Positions 49,401-63,524 of a stretch of 64,000 nt of DNA are shown here, one piece after another. The stretch is from Viscum album (taxonomy: Eukaryota; Streptophyta; Magnoliopsida; Santalales; Viscaceae). A model generated the notes under the pieces. It was not told the origin of the DNA. It searched no databases and saw nothing but the letters and a program-made list of their open reading frames with translations. The stretch lies in the NCBI GenBank assembly GCA_963277665.1, contig OY728128.1, positions 1,867,204,988 through 1,867,268,987 on the forward strand. The letters run 5' to 3'. Every line of letters starts with the position of its first letter. The stretch's first letter is position 1. The position numbers and the translations under genes were made by a program.

Positions 49401-52366
49401 AAATCTTTCTTGATCTTCCATACTATATATATCATAGGATCACACGTAACAATTTCGAGACACATGATAAAAATAATATCTATGTTAGTTTGATTGGAAC
49501 ATTATTAGATATTAAATTTTAAACTATGGATGAATTGACTGAAAGAGTGTGCATACTTTTATTGGTAACATGTTTATAGAAATTTACCACTCCTAATTTA
49601 AAATTATCAAACTTCACTTTTAATTTTAATTCATTATCAAAGTAGGAGAAAGTAATTTTTTGAATGTGCCTCTATGTTATCGAATTACATTAGTGTTATT
49701 AATAAAATTAAATCAATTATTTCACTAAAATATTTGATGTTAAAAGGAGTAAATTATAATTACTAACATATTATGATGAAAAAATACTATCAATTGAATT
49801 ACATTGAATAATACCCTTCCATTTTATATTAACAACCACCATAGTGTGTTATTTTTCTGTCCAATTTCTGAAAAAGTTGTGGATATGAATTCAATATAAA
49901 ACTTATGGAACAAAGTAGTAAATATATTTTTTTAACAATAAATGTAACATTGATGAATTTATCATTTCCTGGGATACATAATGGTTAATATGATGTCTAT
50001 AATAATTCAATATTTTTCCATATACTTATGTTGAATATATCCTTTTATAAGGAACATGAAAATATTGAATCTAGATATTAAAAATCCACAATGACAATAA
50101 ACAAATATTGTTAAGAGTAATATATCTAAGGATATGGTTTTTCTTTATATTGATTTATTATCTATAGTGGATAACATTTGATTTAATATATCGCACTATG
50201 AATATGTTTTATTTTTTTATAAAGGATATATGTGGCTTGGATATAAAGTCACTGACACGTGAGAAACAAAATATAAGATTATTTATACAACATTCATAAT
50301 ACTTATATTTCTATTTCAAATATAAAATTACAAATAAATTCTTCAAAATAATGTTATTTTTAGAATAAAGATAAGTGGGTAATGAATGAGATTAAATAAT
50401 TCCCATGGTTTAAGTATATTACGCTTAGAAGATATGATATATCAGAAACATTATTATGATTATTCAGAGATGCATGTTTATGTATCATAATGTGGCCTAA
50501 TATTGATATTAATTTCTATACATTGTATACATAAGATCAAAAAACATTATGGTAAAGTTCGTAATAATAGAGATTTGGTGTTCACTAACAAAATGAAATT
50601 TTTTGTTTAAAATGATATAATGTTAATCATCATGTCAAGTGAATATTATAATGTTATTGAATATATATAAGATATTGAGTTGATTAAATTTTGATTTCAT
50701 GTGTTTAATAATAAATGAGATATTGGTAACGATATTTCTCAACACAAGGAATTAAAAATTAAGCTAGTATATCAGAATATATTGAAATACATATATAACC
50801 CTTTTAACAGGGAAACAAGTAATCATTTTCTATATTCTTGGTCAATCAAATGTTTAGTGGTCTATAAATTTTCATGGAAACAAATAGTATCATGGTAATA
50901 AAATGTTTGATGATGATGTTGAATTATTTTAGATACCTACTTTAATGAAAATATTATCATAATATATTTATTACAATGATAAATACATAGTTCATGAAAT
51001 ATTCAATGATCACAAATAAATAATATATGAGACAGATATTTAGAAATTTATTACGATTATCATCACTATATATTTATTTTTTTGACTATTAAAATTCATC
51101 AAAATGTGAGATATATTATATATAATTGTATTACTTATCTTAGTGACATATTTTATTAAATATGATAAATTGATATTTATTAATCTAAAATTAATTATAT
51201 ATAAATATTAAATTTTTATGATACTTTTATCATTTTTATTATTTTATTGTTTTTTATGTTTATATTTTTTTATGTCTCAGAAATATGTTAATTATTTTTT
51301 GTATTATAAATAACTACTTAAACGAATATGATAAAAATTTTGTATATTTGTATTATTTCTGAATTTTTATTCAATTTTATATGTCAGTTGTTATATCTTT
51401 ATCATCTATTAATAAATATTTGTTAGTTTTATTTATAAGAACCCATTAGATAAAACAATATAGTCATTCTAATATTCAAGGGAGGTCCTTCCCCATATTT
51501 ATACTAAGTATCCTCCTAACACATTCACATAATAGCCTCATTCATCTACAATGAAGGATAAAAATTTTAGGTTTGGTACATATGAACACAATAATTTGTC
51601 TAAATTATCACATATTGTGAAAAAATTGTAACATAAAGCTAACATGTTTAATGGTATTGGTAATCCTACATGTCAAAATATGAATTAATTTAATATTTTT
51701 TGTGATATAAAATCACAAAAATAAAAAGAAATTTGATTTCTTGTTAGAGTAGTGTCAAACATATGATACTAGCTTAGTTATGTAGGAACATTTTAAAAAT
51801 ATCATTTATTATTACTTTTTAGTAATATATAACAATTTTTCTTTTCCAAATTTTTGATTACATATGACTTACTTGACACTAATGAGGGAATTAGAATAAT
51901 CTAAGCATATATTATAAAGAGGTGGGTTATTTTAATTCCAAAATATCTTATTTCATTTTTGGTGAAATAAAATTGAAAAAAATGTCAACAATTTTGTTTT
52001 TAGATAGAGATACTGGGAAGAATTTTGTATAATGTGGATAGAATGAATCGATTCTGGTAAGTGTAATGTCATCTGTTTTAATTATTTGTATTATAAAGAC
52101 TAATATGATTATATTATTGATTTTTAACAGTAATTGATAAAAATTAATGAGGTCTCATTTGGGGACCATTGAGAAGAATATAGGCCATTTTACATTAACT
52201 GAAAGAGGGTATCAGTTACACAAATAATAAATAATGGTGGAAAATTTTGAAAAATAATATATCTCTGTATTTATACTATGAAGATATTTCCCTTCATTCC
52301 CCTAAAATGACATAAAACGATACTAGATAACGAAAAGGGAAAATAGACTCTTTAGAAGAAAAAATT
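46401..52366. other. AT-rich sequence without recognisable genes
   Basis: Dense stop codons in all frames. One C-rich island at about 46510-46660 stands out. A short (AT)n run lies near 47440. There is no LTR end, primer site or pol phrase that I can defend. Confidence 0.4.
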
Positions 52367-52588
52367 ATGTATTTTGGTGACATGATGAAGGATAATGTTA
52401 GGTTATCAATATTGAAAATGTTTACTGACATGCAGAGACAGGTTCAACCTATATCTACCACTCCTCCACCTAATCCTCAATTTTTTTACATATACTATGA
52501 GTTATATGTTAAGGATCTGAATAATCCTATTATAGAATATGAGATTATATACTATATTTTAGATACCCTACATTATCAATATATATAA
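52367..52588 (+). CDS. Hypothetical 73-codon frame, weak
   Basis: Open from an ATG to a stop in an otherwise stop-rich region, with a short proline-rich centre (STTPPPNPQF). The composition could suit the N-terminal part of a retroelement gag on the + strand, in the same direction as the copia-like gag relic farther right. There is no upstream or downstream extension in frame and no known motif, so chance remains the simplest explanation. Confidence 0.15.
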   Translation: MYFGDMMKDNVRLSILKMFTDMQRQVQPISTTPPPNPQFFYIYYELYVKDLNNPIIEYEIIYYILDTLHYQYI

Positions 52589-53039
52589 ATAGATAATCCG
52601 AGGTAAACAATATAGTATATCCTATTTGTATTATTTAGAATACCTTTCACAACTAATGAGATGGTCAGAATTGGATAGAATGTTATAAATTTTAAAATTT
52701 GGCCATCTATACTTACATGAAATCTAACCACCAAAGTATGTATATATTATAAAATTTATTTAATATTTTTTTTACATTTATTTGAATACTTTAATATATA
52801 TATATATTATATTAATACATTCAATATAAAGATTTTTTTTCAAAAAGCATCAAAATTTGTATACCCCTAAATCTAGAGTACTAATTTCATTGAATATTTT
52901 CTATATTATCATCATATGAATTTTTTTATTTTTATGCTCTTCCAATGACTCTTAAATTTTTATGTTCCTATTTTTTTTTGGGGTGAGTGTGTTGTTAATA
53001 AATTATGTCAATATATATGTTATGGATGATCATAAAATC

Positions 53040-53600
53040 AAGGGTGATTGATTTAGAGTCCACGGATTGAATGGATTTGGAGGTACTAATAATGAATTAT
53101 CGGTAAATAAGATGTTATGGATTCCATTTTAATTTAAAAGGTATAATAATATGTTGTAAATAAAAAATAGTTAATAAAATGAGGTGATCCTCATGAGAAA
53201 TAATGGCTACTGCAAATAGAATTATTCCAACTTGTCTACAATGGTTTGGAGATGTTGAGATTGAAGCTGGAGACATGGGGGGATTGAATATATATGATGT
53301 ATGTGTGAAAATATGGTTGAAATTATGAAAGAACATGTCCTAGTTTTTTAATTATGTTGAATATTTAAATCAATATGAAAGCACACGTAAATAATGATTC
53401 AAATATTTTTAAATGGGGTAAGAATTAAATTTAGTATTACAGTTTCAGAAATACAATATGTTTGGGTACATTAAATGATTCATGTTTTGGATAATGTTGT
53501 TGAGTATTTAGAGTAGCTTTTACATATTTCCCATCATTTTGGATGTTTTCCATGATAATATGAAATAGATAGATATTCGATGAATTGACTATATTTTGAG
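53040..53600 (+). repeat. Direct repeat F, left arm
   Basis: Shares ordered phrases with 59205-59760: GTGATTGATTTAGAGT / GTGATGGATTTAGAGT, GGAGACATGGGG / TGGATACATGGGG, and AATACAATATGTTTGGGTAC / AATACTATATGTTTGGGTAT followed by ATTAAATG. The arms are 6.16 kb apart in the same orientation, as LTRs or two copies of one internal region would be. Confidence 0.6.
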
Positions 53601-53749
53601 TTTAATTTATTTATATAAATTCTAAATATATTTAGTATATTGATAAGGTCCTGAAAATATATCTTTAGTATTCATTTAGTATGACACTGGTAGAAATATT
53701 AATAAAAATATTATATATATTAATGTTTTTTAATTTATTCACTAGTTTC

Positions 53750-54035
53750 ATATGACTTCGTAGAATGCCATATGACACTAGTGTATTTTATTAGATAAAG
53801 AGTCAAATATTATATGACTATAAGGGTTATGTAGGACTTTAAAAATAATCTCATTTGAATTAATGAATCATGTATAACTTCTCAATTTATTTTTTGTATA
53901 ATTTTTAAAATTGGTAAGACTTCTATATTTTTATAAATTTTGATAATGGATGGGACTATATGACATTTAAGGAAATAACAGGACTTTTAAATCATATAAA
54001 ATGGTATCCTTGTGAATCATATGACTTCTGAAATT
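53750..54035 (+). repeat. Cluster of TATATGACTTCT-like words
   Basis: Variants of CATATGACTTCGTAGAAT recur about every 40-60 bp near 53752, 53775, 53811, 53868, 53955 and 54020, with similar but weaker words near 59960-59990. Probably a degenerate short tandem repeat within repeat F. Confidence 0.4.
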
Positions 54036-56099
54036 TGTAAAATTTTGAGAATTCAATATATTAAAAGTCAAATACTAGATTTGGTATATGAATATGTAAA
54101 TCTATTAGTATGGTTCTTGACTGATATTCATTTATTAAAATATTACATAATAAATATGATAGAAGAATTGAATTTTAGTTGAATTCATTTCAAAATTTAT
54201 AAATATGATGATCAATGAAAGAGGGTTTTTGAGAAACATTTCAAATATGAAAAATGGATCTTCCATAATTTCATAATTGTGATTTGAGATATATCAAAAG
54301 TTTATCAAACTGATTATCAATGAACTAAACTATACAAAAGCGTGTAGTCTATAAATATGGGAATATGAGAGGAATAATTTAGGAGAAATGAATTTAACAT
54401 GAAGCAAAAATTATTGATAATCAAATATAGAAATTATTAATGAAATATGAATATTCTATAGTTGATCATATATTTTATAAATTTCCATTGTGATTGAGAT
54501 TCATTCTAAAGGGACCTAGTTGTTTGGAATACTAATGTGTCATCAAGTGGTTAAATATTCATATTGTAGGGTTTAGTGGTGAATAGATTCTTTTTATTTT
54601 ATGAGAATTATGAAGATGATCTGAGCTATATTGTTGTAGATATACGATTTATCGTACACCTCTTAAAGTCGATGAGGAATGGTTTTTGGTGAGATTTTCT
54701 ATGAAGAATATGAAGTATCCAATCCTAATTTAGAAGAAGTCTCGAGAATATTTTTTATCTATGAAAATTTAGGAGGAAGTTAAAAAACAACAAAGGTGCT
54801 TATGTCATTCCACAATAGACCATGGTTTGGGGGATGAAAGTAACATGAGATCATGAGATCTCATACAGAAACACGAAAATGAAGAAAAAGATATTAATGA
54901 TCATTGGAAATGTTTTAAATATTTCTCTATATTTTAAATGCGAAGAATAAATTTTACTAGTGAATTATATTATAAAAAAATAAGAGGATGTCATTTTATA
55001 ACATAATATAATAGTAATAAAGAGTTATTATCATAGTTGAAAAAAGGCTCAAATAAAATGAATAAGGAAAAGTATCTGATCCTATTCTAAATTGAATTTT
55101 ATCTAGTTATTGATTTTGTGGAGAGATAATGATCATTCAATGACCATTATTGTAAAATATTGACAAGAAAAATATGAGGATATAATAAAAAATTGTATAT
55201 ATTTGCTTATGATATTCGTGATTTTAAATGATAAAATATACATATTTGTGTTGATAAAGATAAATGAATAGTTTTAATGATAGGCGATGTTCAAATACAA
55301 GTGGAAATTTAGTTGCATTTAATGTTTTTAAATAACAGATACCACATGAAGACTCTACTACTATGGAAGAAGGATATCTATTAAGTGGATGTTGTTTCAT
55401 CCCTATACTGATCATTGTTTCACATCAATAAGGAGTTGGAATTATTTACATGTATATACATTTTGTGACACAAAAACACTTTTCAGTAAATAGTACATAG
55501 GGAGACCATAGTGGTCTCTATAAATATAGTGAGATGATATTTTGAATATGTCTTATGAGTAAAAGGAATGTTTAAGAATGGTGAGACTCTATGTATGTGA
55601 GTGAATCCCCAACCATTATATCTAGTGATTTAATATTGTATAGACAACATGATTTGTGTGAATAAAAAATCATGGAATGTTTTAGTCTGTTGGTAATGAC
55701 CACATAAAAAAGACCTTATTAACTCATTGTTTTTTATGTTATGATTTATTTATTAAACTTAAAATAAATCCAATTTTTTTTATAAAAAATATAGGTTTAT
55801 ATCCAATGGGAGTTAAAGAATCTATGATGATTTGGTAATTGGTAATATTTATCCAACTCCAGATTCACCCTGATTATCAGGTGTCATTACTGATTCTGAG
55901 GATCACTTAAATTAATATCAGATCCGGGTTTATTTTATTAGCATATAAATATACTAACATATATATTTTTATTGAATATTATAAAGTGTATATTTGAAAG
56001 GTTTTTCAATAAAATAACCTCTAATAGTAGTAATATATTTTATTCTTATATATAAATATATAATTCTCTTAAAAGACTATTTAAAATATGAAAATTAAA

Positions 56100-57480
56100 T
56101 AGTCATAAAAGATAATAAAATTATTAATAGAGGATACCCACACCATGTTGAAGGTATTCTAAGTGGTGTTAGTACATCAACATGTGATAAGAATGAAGTA
56201 ATCAATGTTGATGATAATCAATACAATTGGTTTTTGGACTATAAGAATAAAGTTATTACAAATGTTTTATATCATATATTTGAGTTTATTTAGAATAGAA
56301 ATGATAAAAATACTAGAAATATAAAATTTTAAAGCAATGTAATAGGACGTGGATGATAATATACAAAAATAAAATGTTCACATCAATGAGTTAAACGATA
56401 AAACTCAATATATATATTTTAGAAAAAAATCAATTATTAAAGGGAAAATTTAAATATCTATTGATTATAAATAAAATAAAAGTAATATTGTGGAATATAT
56501 TATTAATGGATTTGAAGAAACTAATAAATGTTATTTGAGAGTTAAGGAAACTTAACTGGGAGATAATGCCAAAAGAATTAATTAACAAGATTATAACTTG
56601 AAAAAAAGTAAAAATATTAATAATGGAGGTTTTAATAAGATAAATAGTTAGTGGTAGTATATGATGAGATCAATTGTGACTAATAATAATTCTCTCAGTT
56701 CAAATTTCTTATATTTGGAGGTGAAAATGAATAATCGTGAAGTGGAATAATATGGAAATTACCAAGATACTAAAAGAAATATTTCATCCCCTCATGTTTA
56801 GGTGAATATTTTAACTTATAAATGGGATCAAATTAATAGTATAGGGTGTGTGGTAACATTTTGATAAGCTTCCACCTAATATTCATTGAAGAAGGTATCC
56901 CACAACACTAATAATGTTCAATGTTCTAAATATATTTTATGTATAAGTGCTAAAATGAACAAAAATTATGGATAAATGTGGTTGAACCAAAAAAAAATTA
57001 ATATCACAAATTTATCTAGAGAGGTGGTATGGAATTATTAAAAGAGTAAAACAATGAATATATTCCAAAATACTAAGGTTTCAAAAAAAATAGAAGGGAA
57101 CTTGAGTATAAAAATTTCTACGTTCAACACCTAAATTCAAGAGCATATGATTTATAGGCTATTATTGGTTATTCTATAGGATTAGAAATATCGACATATA
57201 TTTTTATAATAATATTTAAAATCATTATAGTGATAGTATTATATATTTATGGGGTAGTAGAAAAAATATAATTAAAAATATACTAGTCTAAATAAGGATC
57301 CATTAAAAAAGAATAATATATTTCATAAGTCTAGATTTAATTATCTAGGGAATTTATAAGAATACTTCATGATATGTGGTCACTCTTATGATGAATGTTG
57401 TTATATAAAATAATTTCCTAATTCATATTACCATGTGACAAATAGTACCAAACAAATAAGTATGCAGGTGTGGAATGAAA
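56100..57480 (+). pseudogene. Ty1/copia-like gag relic with zinc-knuckle remnant
   Basis: At 57375-57398 the + strand reads CGHSYDEC, directly followed by CYIK.FPNSYY. This resembles the plant copia gag knuckle and its downstream phrase (GH....C, then Y.l.GfP..y); the spacing H-x4-C is kept, while the first cysteine pair is lost. The sequence to the left is lysine/asparagine-rich and stop-ridden, as a decayed gag would be. The protein would have packaged element RNA. I could not read the protease, integrase or RT expected to follow, so the assignment rests on one motif. Confidence 0.4.
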
Positions 57481-60400
57481 TTTTATAATCCTTGGGGTAC
57501 AATCTAAAAGGAAAATTGAAGAAGGTACACTCATAATGTAAAGGAATAATTAAAAAATATGTTATAGAAACTAAGAAAAATATGTGTTTTTTGTGGTGTC
57601 TAATTGCATATAATATAAAATTTCAATACAAACAATAAGATTCATAAATTTAAATGGAGATATCTTGAAAAAATAATGGACTGAATTCAATAAATACATT
57701 AGGATATTTTCATGTTAGAACCCGCCACTAATGCTGAATTTGAGAGGTTTCCTGTGTAATTATACATAAATTCTAATGAAATAGGGTATGAAAACTTTAA
57801 AAGGGATGTTTATAGATCTTTTAAATGCATGACTTAGTTTCCTATTCAATAATGATTTATTTGTGATAAAATTATAACAACATCAAATCCAAGGGGATAA
57901 TATTTTGGTTTAAAGAATAATTCAACACATAATATGAACGAACAACATGTGGATAAAAAGTTTTTGATCACATGTCCAGATGTTTTGGAAATATTTAAAA
58001 AAAAGTAGAAAGATAAAAAATAATATTGATCTCATTTCTCAATTTAAGTATATATTTTTAAATAAATTTAAATTTTAGAAATTATATACACCATTTATTC
58101 CACAACATTATTTTTTTTGAAAATATAATTAATGGTATAAAATGACAAGTTATACAGAAAATACTACAGTAAGTAAAAAGATTTATGTCTTTAGTAACAA
58201 ATATCATCATGAGTGATATAACTAAATAACACAGGGTAGTAAAAACAATTCTTTTTACCATTTTGTTATACTTTCTTTAAGAGGTTTTTTATATTCATTA
58301 ATTAATGGTGATTATAAAGGTTTGTATGTTTGTATATCTAACAAATATATCCATTAGGTAGATTATTTCAACAGGTATTCATTTTAAATTGGTATAAAAA
58401 ATGACTAATATCAATATAACTTGGATTATAATTATAAATTAAACATAATTAGTAATGTAATATAGAAATCATCCCTTTAAGGGGAGTTATCAAAAGAAGA
58501 AAGAATTAAAACATGAATAATTTCTACTGAAATATAGTATCTAGATATCTCTAAAAAGATAATATTTTAGGTTTGATAATCACTATCCTATGTCCTCTTT
58601 GATTTATTATGAACATTTAATCAATTGGGAGTGATTATCTAACAAAATATCAAAACAAATCTTCTTTCGAATGAATGTATTTTATTTTTTTGGGAAGATA
58701 ACGCTATGTTCTTGATATTTACATTGTAAATACCTAATGTAGATTATTTTGGGATGTTACCATATTGATAAATATAAATTGATATCTTTTATATCTTGGT
58801 AAAATAAAACATTTTTCTATATTTGGGTTTCTCATATAGACTATAAAATAACATACATAAATCTCATTGCAAATAATTTGGAAATATCATCCTTATCTTA
58901 ACAAAGGAAAATAAAATCAAAGGGAGAATATGTAGTTTATATTTTTGATACGTTGAGATCAAACATTTCCTTACATTTATGGTAAAATTAAGGGAGTAAG
59001 AACATTATATCCTTTGAATATATTATCATAAAGGAGGAAAAAATATAACTTATAACATGCTCTTAATATGCATTTCATGTGTTTATTAAATAAAATTATT
59101 GATAAAAAATCTAATGTGAAGATTTAACATTTATAAATTTTGTGACTGTGTTTGTTGTTAATATAGAAGGACAATATGTATTCTTTTTTATGATCATAGA
59201 ATAATGCGTGATGGATTTAGAGTTTGACTATAATATATATTTAGATGTGATTACAATAAATTATGGGAAAACAATAATATATATGGATTCTATTATAGTG
59301 GAAAAGGAAGATTCATATGTTGGAAAAGAAAACAATACAATTGAATATGTTGATCATTATTACAATTAATTCATAGTGCTAAATGAACTTTTAAAATGAT
59401 GTCTACAAAAGATTGTATATTGTGGGAGATAACTTGGATACATGGGGATATTAAAGACATGTGATTCAAGTAAAAAAATATTGTTTTAATTTTTATGGAA
59501 TCCAAAATATTGTGTTGATGTAGTAGACTCTTGAAATTAGTTTGAAAACACACCTAGATAGAGTTTGAAAAAGTATTAAATGTGATGGGTATTAAATTCA
59601 GTGGTCATGGGACAAGAATACTATATGTTTGGGTATATTAAATGCTATATGTTTTTGGGAATAGTGATTAATTATTTTATAAGGATATACATGTTTTTCA
59701 AAGTTTTAATGTGTTACAAACAAATTTGATACGTTTGGAGATTAACAAAAGAGATTCTAATTTAACATTTTTGAAGTCGATAAATACTGGAAAAAAAAAT
59801 TGAAATTTAAAATGTTTTGAGTGTATGACAATAGATATCATTTAATATGAATTTTGTTGTTTGAGTACTCAAATTCTACTATGTTCGGTAGTTTTTGTTA
59901 GAATTAATTGGTTTGGAATGATATCATATAATTTTATTGGATTGTGGAGAATTTTTCAATCTTTTTATTAGAGTATTGTATGACTCGATGAGTTTTTTAT
60001 GAATTTAAATACAATAACAAATAACATCCAGAATAAATTATGATTTATTTAGAAATATTTGATGACCTTGTAGAAATATGAAATAGTTTAGAATTAGAAA
60101 CTTTTTGGAATATTAGGAGCTTGAGTGACATTGAACGAATCTTTATGATATTAAAGTAATATGTAAAGTTACTCCTATGATAAATATGACATCTATATTT
60201 AGGGAACATTTAATAATGGTGAAGAATAAAAAAAATTCTAGATTTAATATGTAAATATGGAAATTTATCGAGACGATGCTCGAAATAATTTTCATGGATT
60301 AAAATATCACTAATGAAATTTGATAATTCCAAAACATTTTAGAGTAATTAATCTTTAAAATGAGAACAAAACATTACCAAAGGATGAGGGATGTTGAGAT

Positions 60401-60620
60401 ACATTGCACATTTTTAAAATCGTGTTCCAATATTTTCTTATTCATGGTGAAGTAATAATTATATATGACTCGAAATAATCCTTAAAAAATATCACAAATA
60501 AGTTATGATTTAAGAATGCTATGATAGCCTCTAGTTTAAATGCTTCTTTTTTGGTATGTTTTGTCTACCCAGTGGTTTTGAAGGGTTTTAAAAAGTCCTA
60601 GTTGGTGCCCACTGGCTTAT
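57481..60620 (+). other. AT-rich sequence containing the right arm of repeat F
   Basis: If the gag call is right, copia pol should lie here on the + strand, but no catalytic phrase is legible. From about 59205 the sequence matches repeat F. No intact frame exceeds about 60 codons. Confidence 0.35.
59205..59760 (+). repeat. Direct repeat F, right arm
   Basis: Counterpart of 53040-53600, heavily diverged. Together with the gag relic between the arms, it could be the 3' LTR of a + strand copia-like element, but neither arm shows TG...CA ends that I can fix. Confidence 0.55.
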
Positions 60621-61811
60621 CATAACAACCTAAAATTTAAAAATAATAAAATCTAATTTTAAAGATTATATTAATCCCAAAACCATTCTTATAAGATAAT
60701 GTAACACAATAAAAATTTATGATATAGTTAGTTTGAAATAATTTTTATATCTTCGAGAGCTTGCAGAACATGAAACCCCAAGGATAAACGAACTATAGAT
60801 TGCTATAACATTATAAACAATCTGTTAAACTTTTGGATTTGAATATTAATAACTAATTTATGAAAATTAGTTTTATCTTTTTGTTATAAATAAAATAATA
60901 ATAATTTAAAACAAAAATAAATTTATTCTAAATAATCAAACTTTTCAAAAAGATAATTTTGTTTCACTTTGCGAACATAATTTAAAATTAAAATTTCCCA
61001 CTTTAAGAAAATGTGTTTGGTAAAATTAACATAATTTTTTAAATATTTATATACAAACTATATTAGGTTTATTGTTCTGAATTTTCTTAAAATATTTCAT
61101 TTTTTGGTGAATATTTAAAAATACTGTTTTTTTTAAATAAATTCTTTCTATTAAAAAAATTAAAAGGTTAAATAATACATTAAATTGTATTAAAAGTCAC
61201 CTCAAATTAATTATATTACAATTTATCAAAATTATTTCATATTAGTAAATTTCATACTGAATTTTGATAAAAAAACCCTCTATATTAATGATAATATTAC
61301 AATTGGAACCCTGGTTTTCCAAAGCCACTATAAGTTTAAATTTAAATTTGATTTAGTAACATCCCAGGTAAATAAATAATATTACATTCTAATGTTTGTC
61401 AATATTTATGAATAAAATTTTAATACTACTTTAATGGGAATGCTATGCTCGATGGCGTACCCAATACGAAACAACAAGTTTCTTTGAAATCTTACGCTGC
61501 ACACTAATAATATAATAATATTATAATAGTTAACACCTAGTCGTTGTAATAGAGGGAATGAACAGAAATAATTACAGAATGATTACATATGTTTTTCAAA
61601 TATTTTTACATTTATCCAATAAATGTTAGAGGCTTAACATCCAAATGAATCCAATTTTAATAATAAATACTCTAATATTTTTAAAAGCTTGTTTTACCGC
61701 CTTTTGATTGTGAACTTTTTTTAAATCTAAATTTTGACATTTTTATAAGCTCTATTTGTAAAAATAAACTTGTTCTTTATTATTGGGATATTGAAATTTA
61801 CTTTGGTTAAA

Positions 61812-62545
61812 TTTTTGGTATGTTTCTGACAATGTTCACTCTTTTTAATGAATAGTAAAAAATATTACATTTTACATCAAAACTGCATTTTCATCTAATT
61901 TAAATATATGGATATATTATCTTTTTAATTGGATTTAAAGTTTAATTATAATATATTTTTTACAATTTAATTCAATGGTGGTCATTAGAATTAATTTCAC
62001 TTTGAAAATGGACATAAATAAGTGCCAAACATTTCATAGATATTTCTTCCAAAAAACCCGCTATTTGTTTTGACAAGGGGAATTAACTATATGATTTATT
62101 AATGAAACGTATATATTTTTTAATTTTATAAAATGTACATCATTTATGAATTTGAAATATCAAATATAGCTTAGGGTTAATTTTTGGTATATTTCTGATA
62201 ATTCTTTTTTTAATGAATAGTGAAAAATACAGTTTTTAATTCAAAACTGCCTTTTCATCCAATTTATTTATATATATAGATTGCCATTTTAATTGTTTTT
62301 AAATTATAATTGAATTTTGTTTTTATCACTTAATACAATTTTGTTCATTGGAAGTAATTTCAATTTTCAATTGGATGTAAAAACAAGTCAATCTTTTGAT
62401 AAATTTTGCTTCTTAAAAACTCGTCTTTTGTTTTGACAACAAGATTTAGTTTTAAATTAATTACTACAATTTATGTGTTTTTAATTTGATGAAATGGATT
62501 CCATATTTTTAATTTTAAGGTCCAAATTATTTAATTAATACTCTT
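61812..62545 (+). repeat. ~369-bp tandem duplication within LTR E
   Basis: TTTTTGGTATGTTTCTGA at 61812 is repeated at 62181. It is followed in both copies by AATGAATAGT(A/G)AAAAAT, a CAAAACTGC(A/C)TTTTCATC phrase, a TTAAT(T/A)CAAT phrase and TTTGTTTTGACAA. The second copy ends near 62545 with a further ATGAATAGTAG word. Confidence 0.8.
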
Positions 62546-63177
62546 TTGTTTTTGGACATTATGAATAGTAGCGATGGTAATTATCTTTAATTGTCGTGTT
62601 TAATTATTAATCAGATAATTAAGGGTAAGAAAATAATATCATAAAAATATAAAATGACAAAAAAATGTGCCCTAATGTTATTTTGGTGTCATGGCCGACA
62701 ATGGGATGTCTTGTTCAAACCTTTGGACCCCATGTAATCACTTTAGTGTGATAGTGACCTTTTATCATATTTTTTTTAAAGAAAGGAAAATGTAACTAAA
62801 GTATGTAACACCTAAGTAAAATACTTTTAATTTTGTCTAAATAAACGATATATTAGACTATAAATAGTCATTGGAAAGATAAAAATATTTACTACATCAG
62901 GATATTTGTTTTATAATTTTTAGATATTACATAAATTATTTTATTTATGACACCATGATGATGCAGTGATTACCTCATAAATGAACGATTAAAATAAAAT
63001 GAGAAGATAGGGTGAAATATAAGTCTAAAACATTTAACAAGCCTATTGGATTGGTGTATTTTTAAACCTTATCACCTTATCCTCAAAATATATCCTTTTG
63101 GGACCTTTAAAATCCGAAAATAATTTTATAATAATGTAATATTTTATAACTTTCCAAGATTGCCCCTCCTCTTCTCT

Positions 63178-63184
63178 TATAAAA
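63178..63184 (+). promoter_or_regulatory. TATA box of LTR E
   Basis: Context CTCTTATAAAAGGCCCCCAC, followed by about 120 bp of C-rich, G-poor sequence (63186-63310). This is the best preserved of the five boxes. TTATAGGTAATG at about 63350 looks like a 5' splice site downstream. Confidence 0.7.
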
Positions 63185-63524
63185 GGCCCCCACCTCTACC
63201 ACCTTAACCACACCTCTCTATCCATTGCCTCCTCGAAAACCTCACCATTTCATCTCTCTAAATCCTTATACTCATCATTGAATCCTCTAAGTTTGCAGAA
63301 TTCTCTTCAAGAAACCCTTTGGGTTCAAACCAAGAGGAGTTACCCGATTTATAGGTAATGTCTTCACTTGTGTTCTTTTGTTTTATTTTGCTTCTACAAA
63401 CCCCTAAACTATTTTTATTTCATTATTTTGTAACATAAACAGTGTCTTAAATATACTATTATGCTATTATGTGAAGGATTCTAGCTATACTAACACAAAC
63501 CTCCGTCTAATGGTTAAAGAACAT

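Larger units (their letters stand above)
52589..56100. other. AT-rich sequence with one direct-repeat arm, no gene recognised
   Basis: Contains repeat arm F1 (53040-53600) and a short-motif cluster (53750-54035). The rest shows no motif in either strand. Confidence 0.4.
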
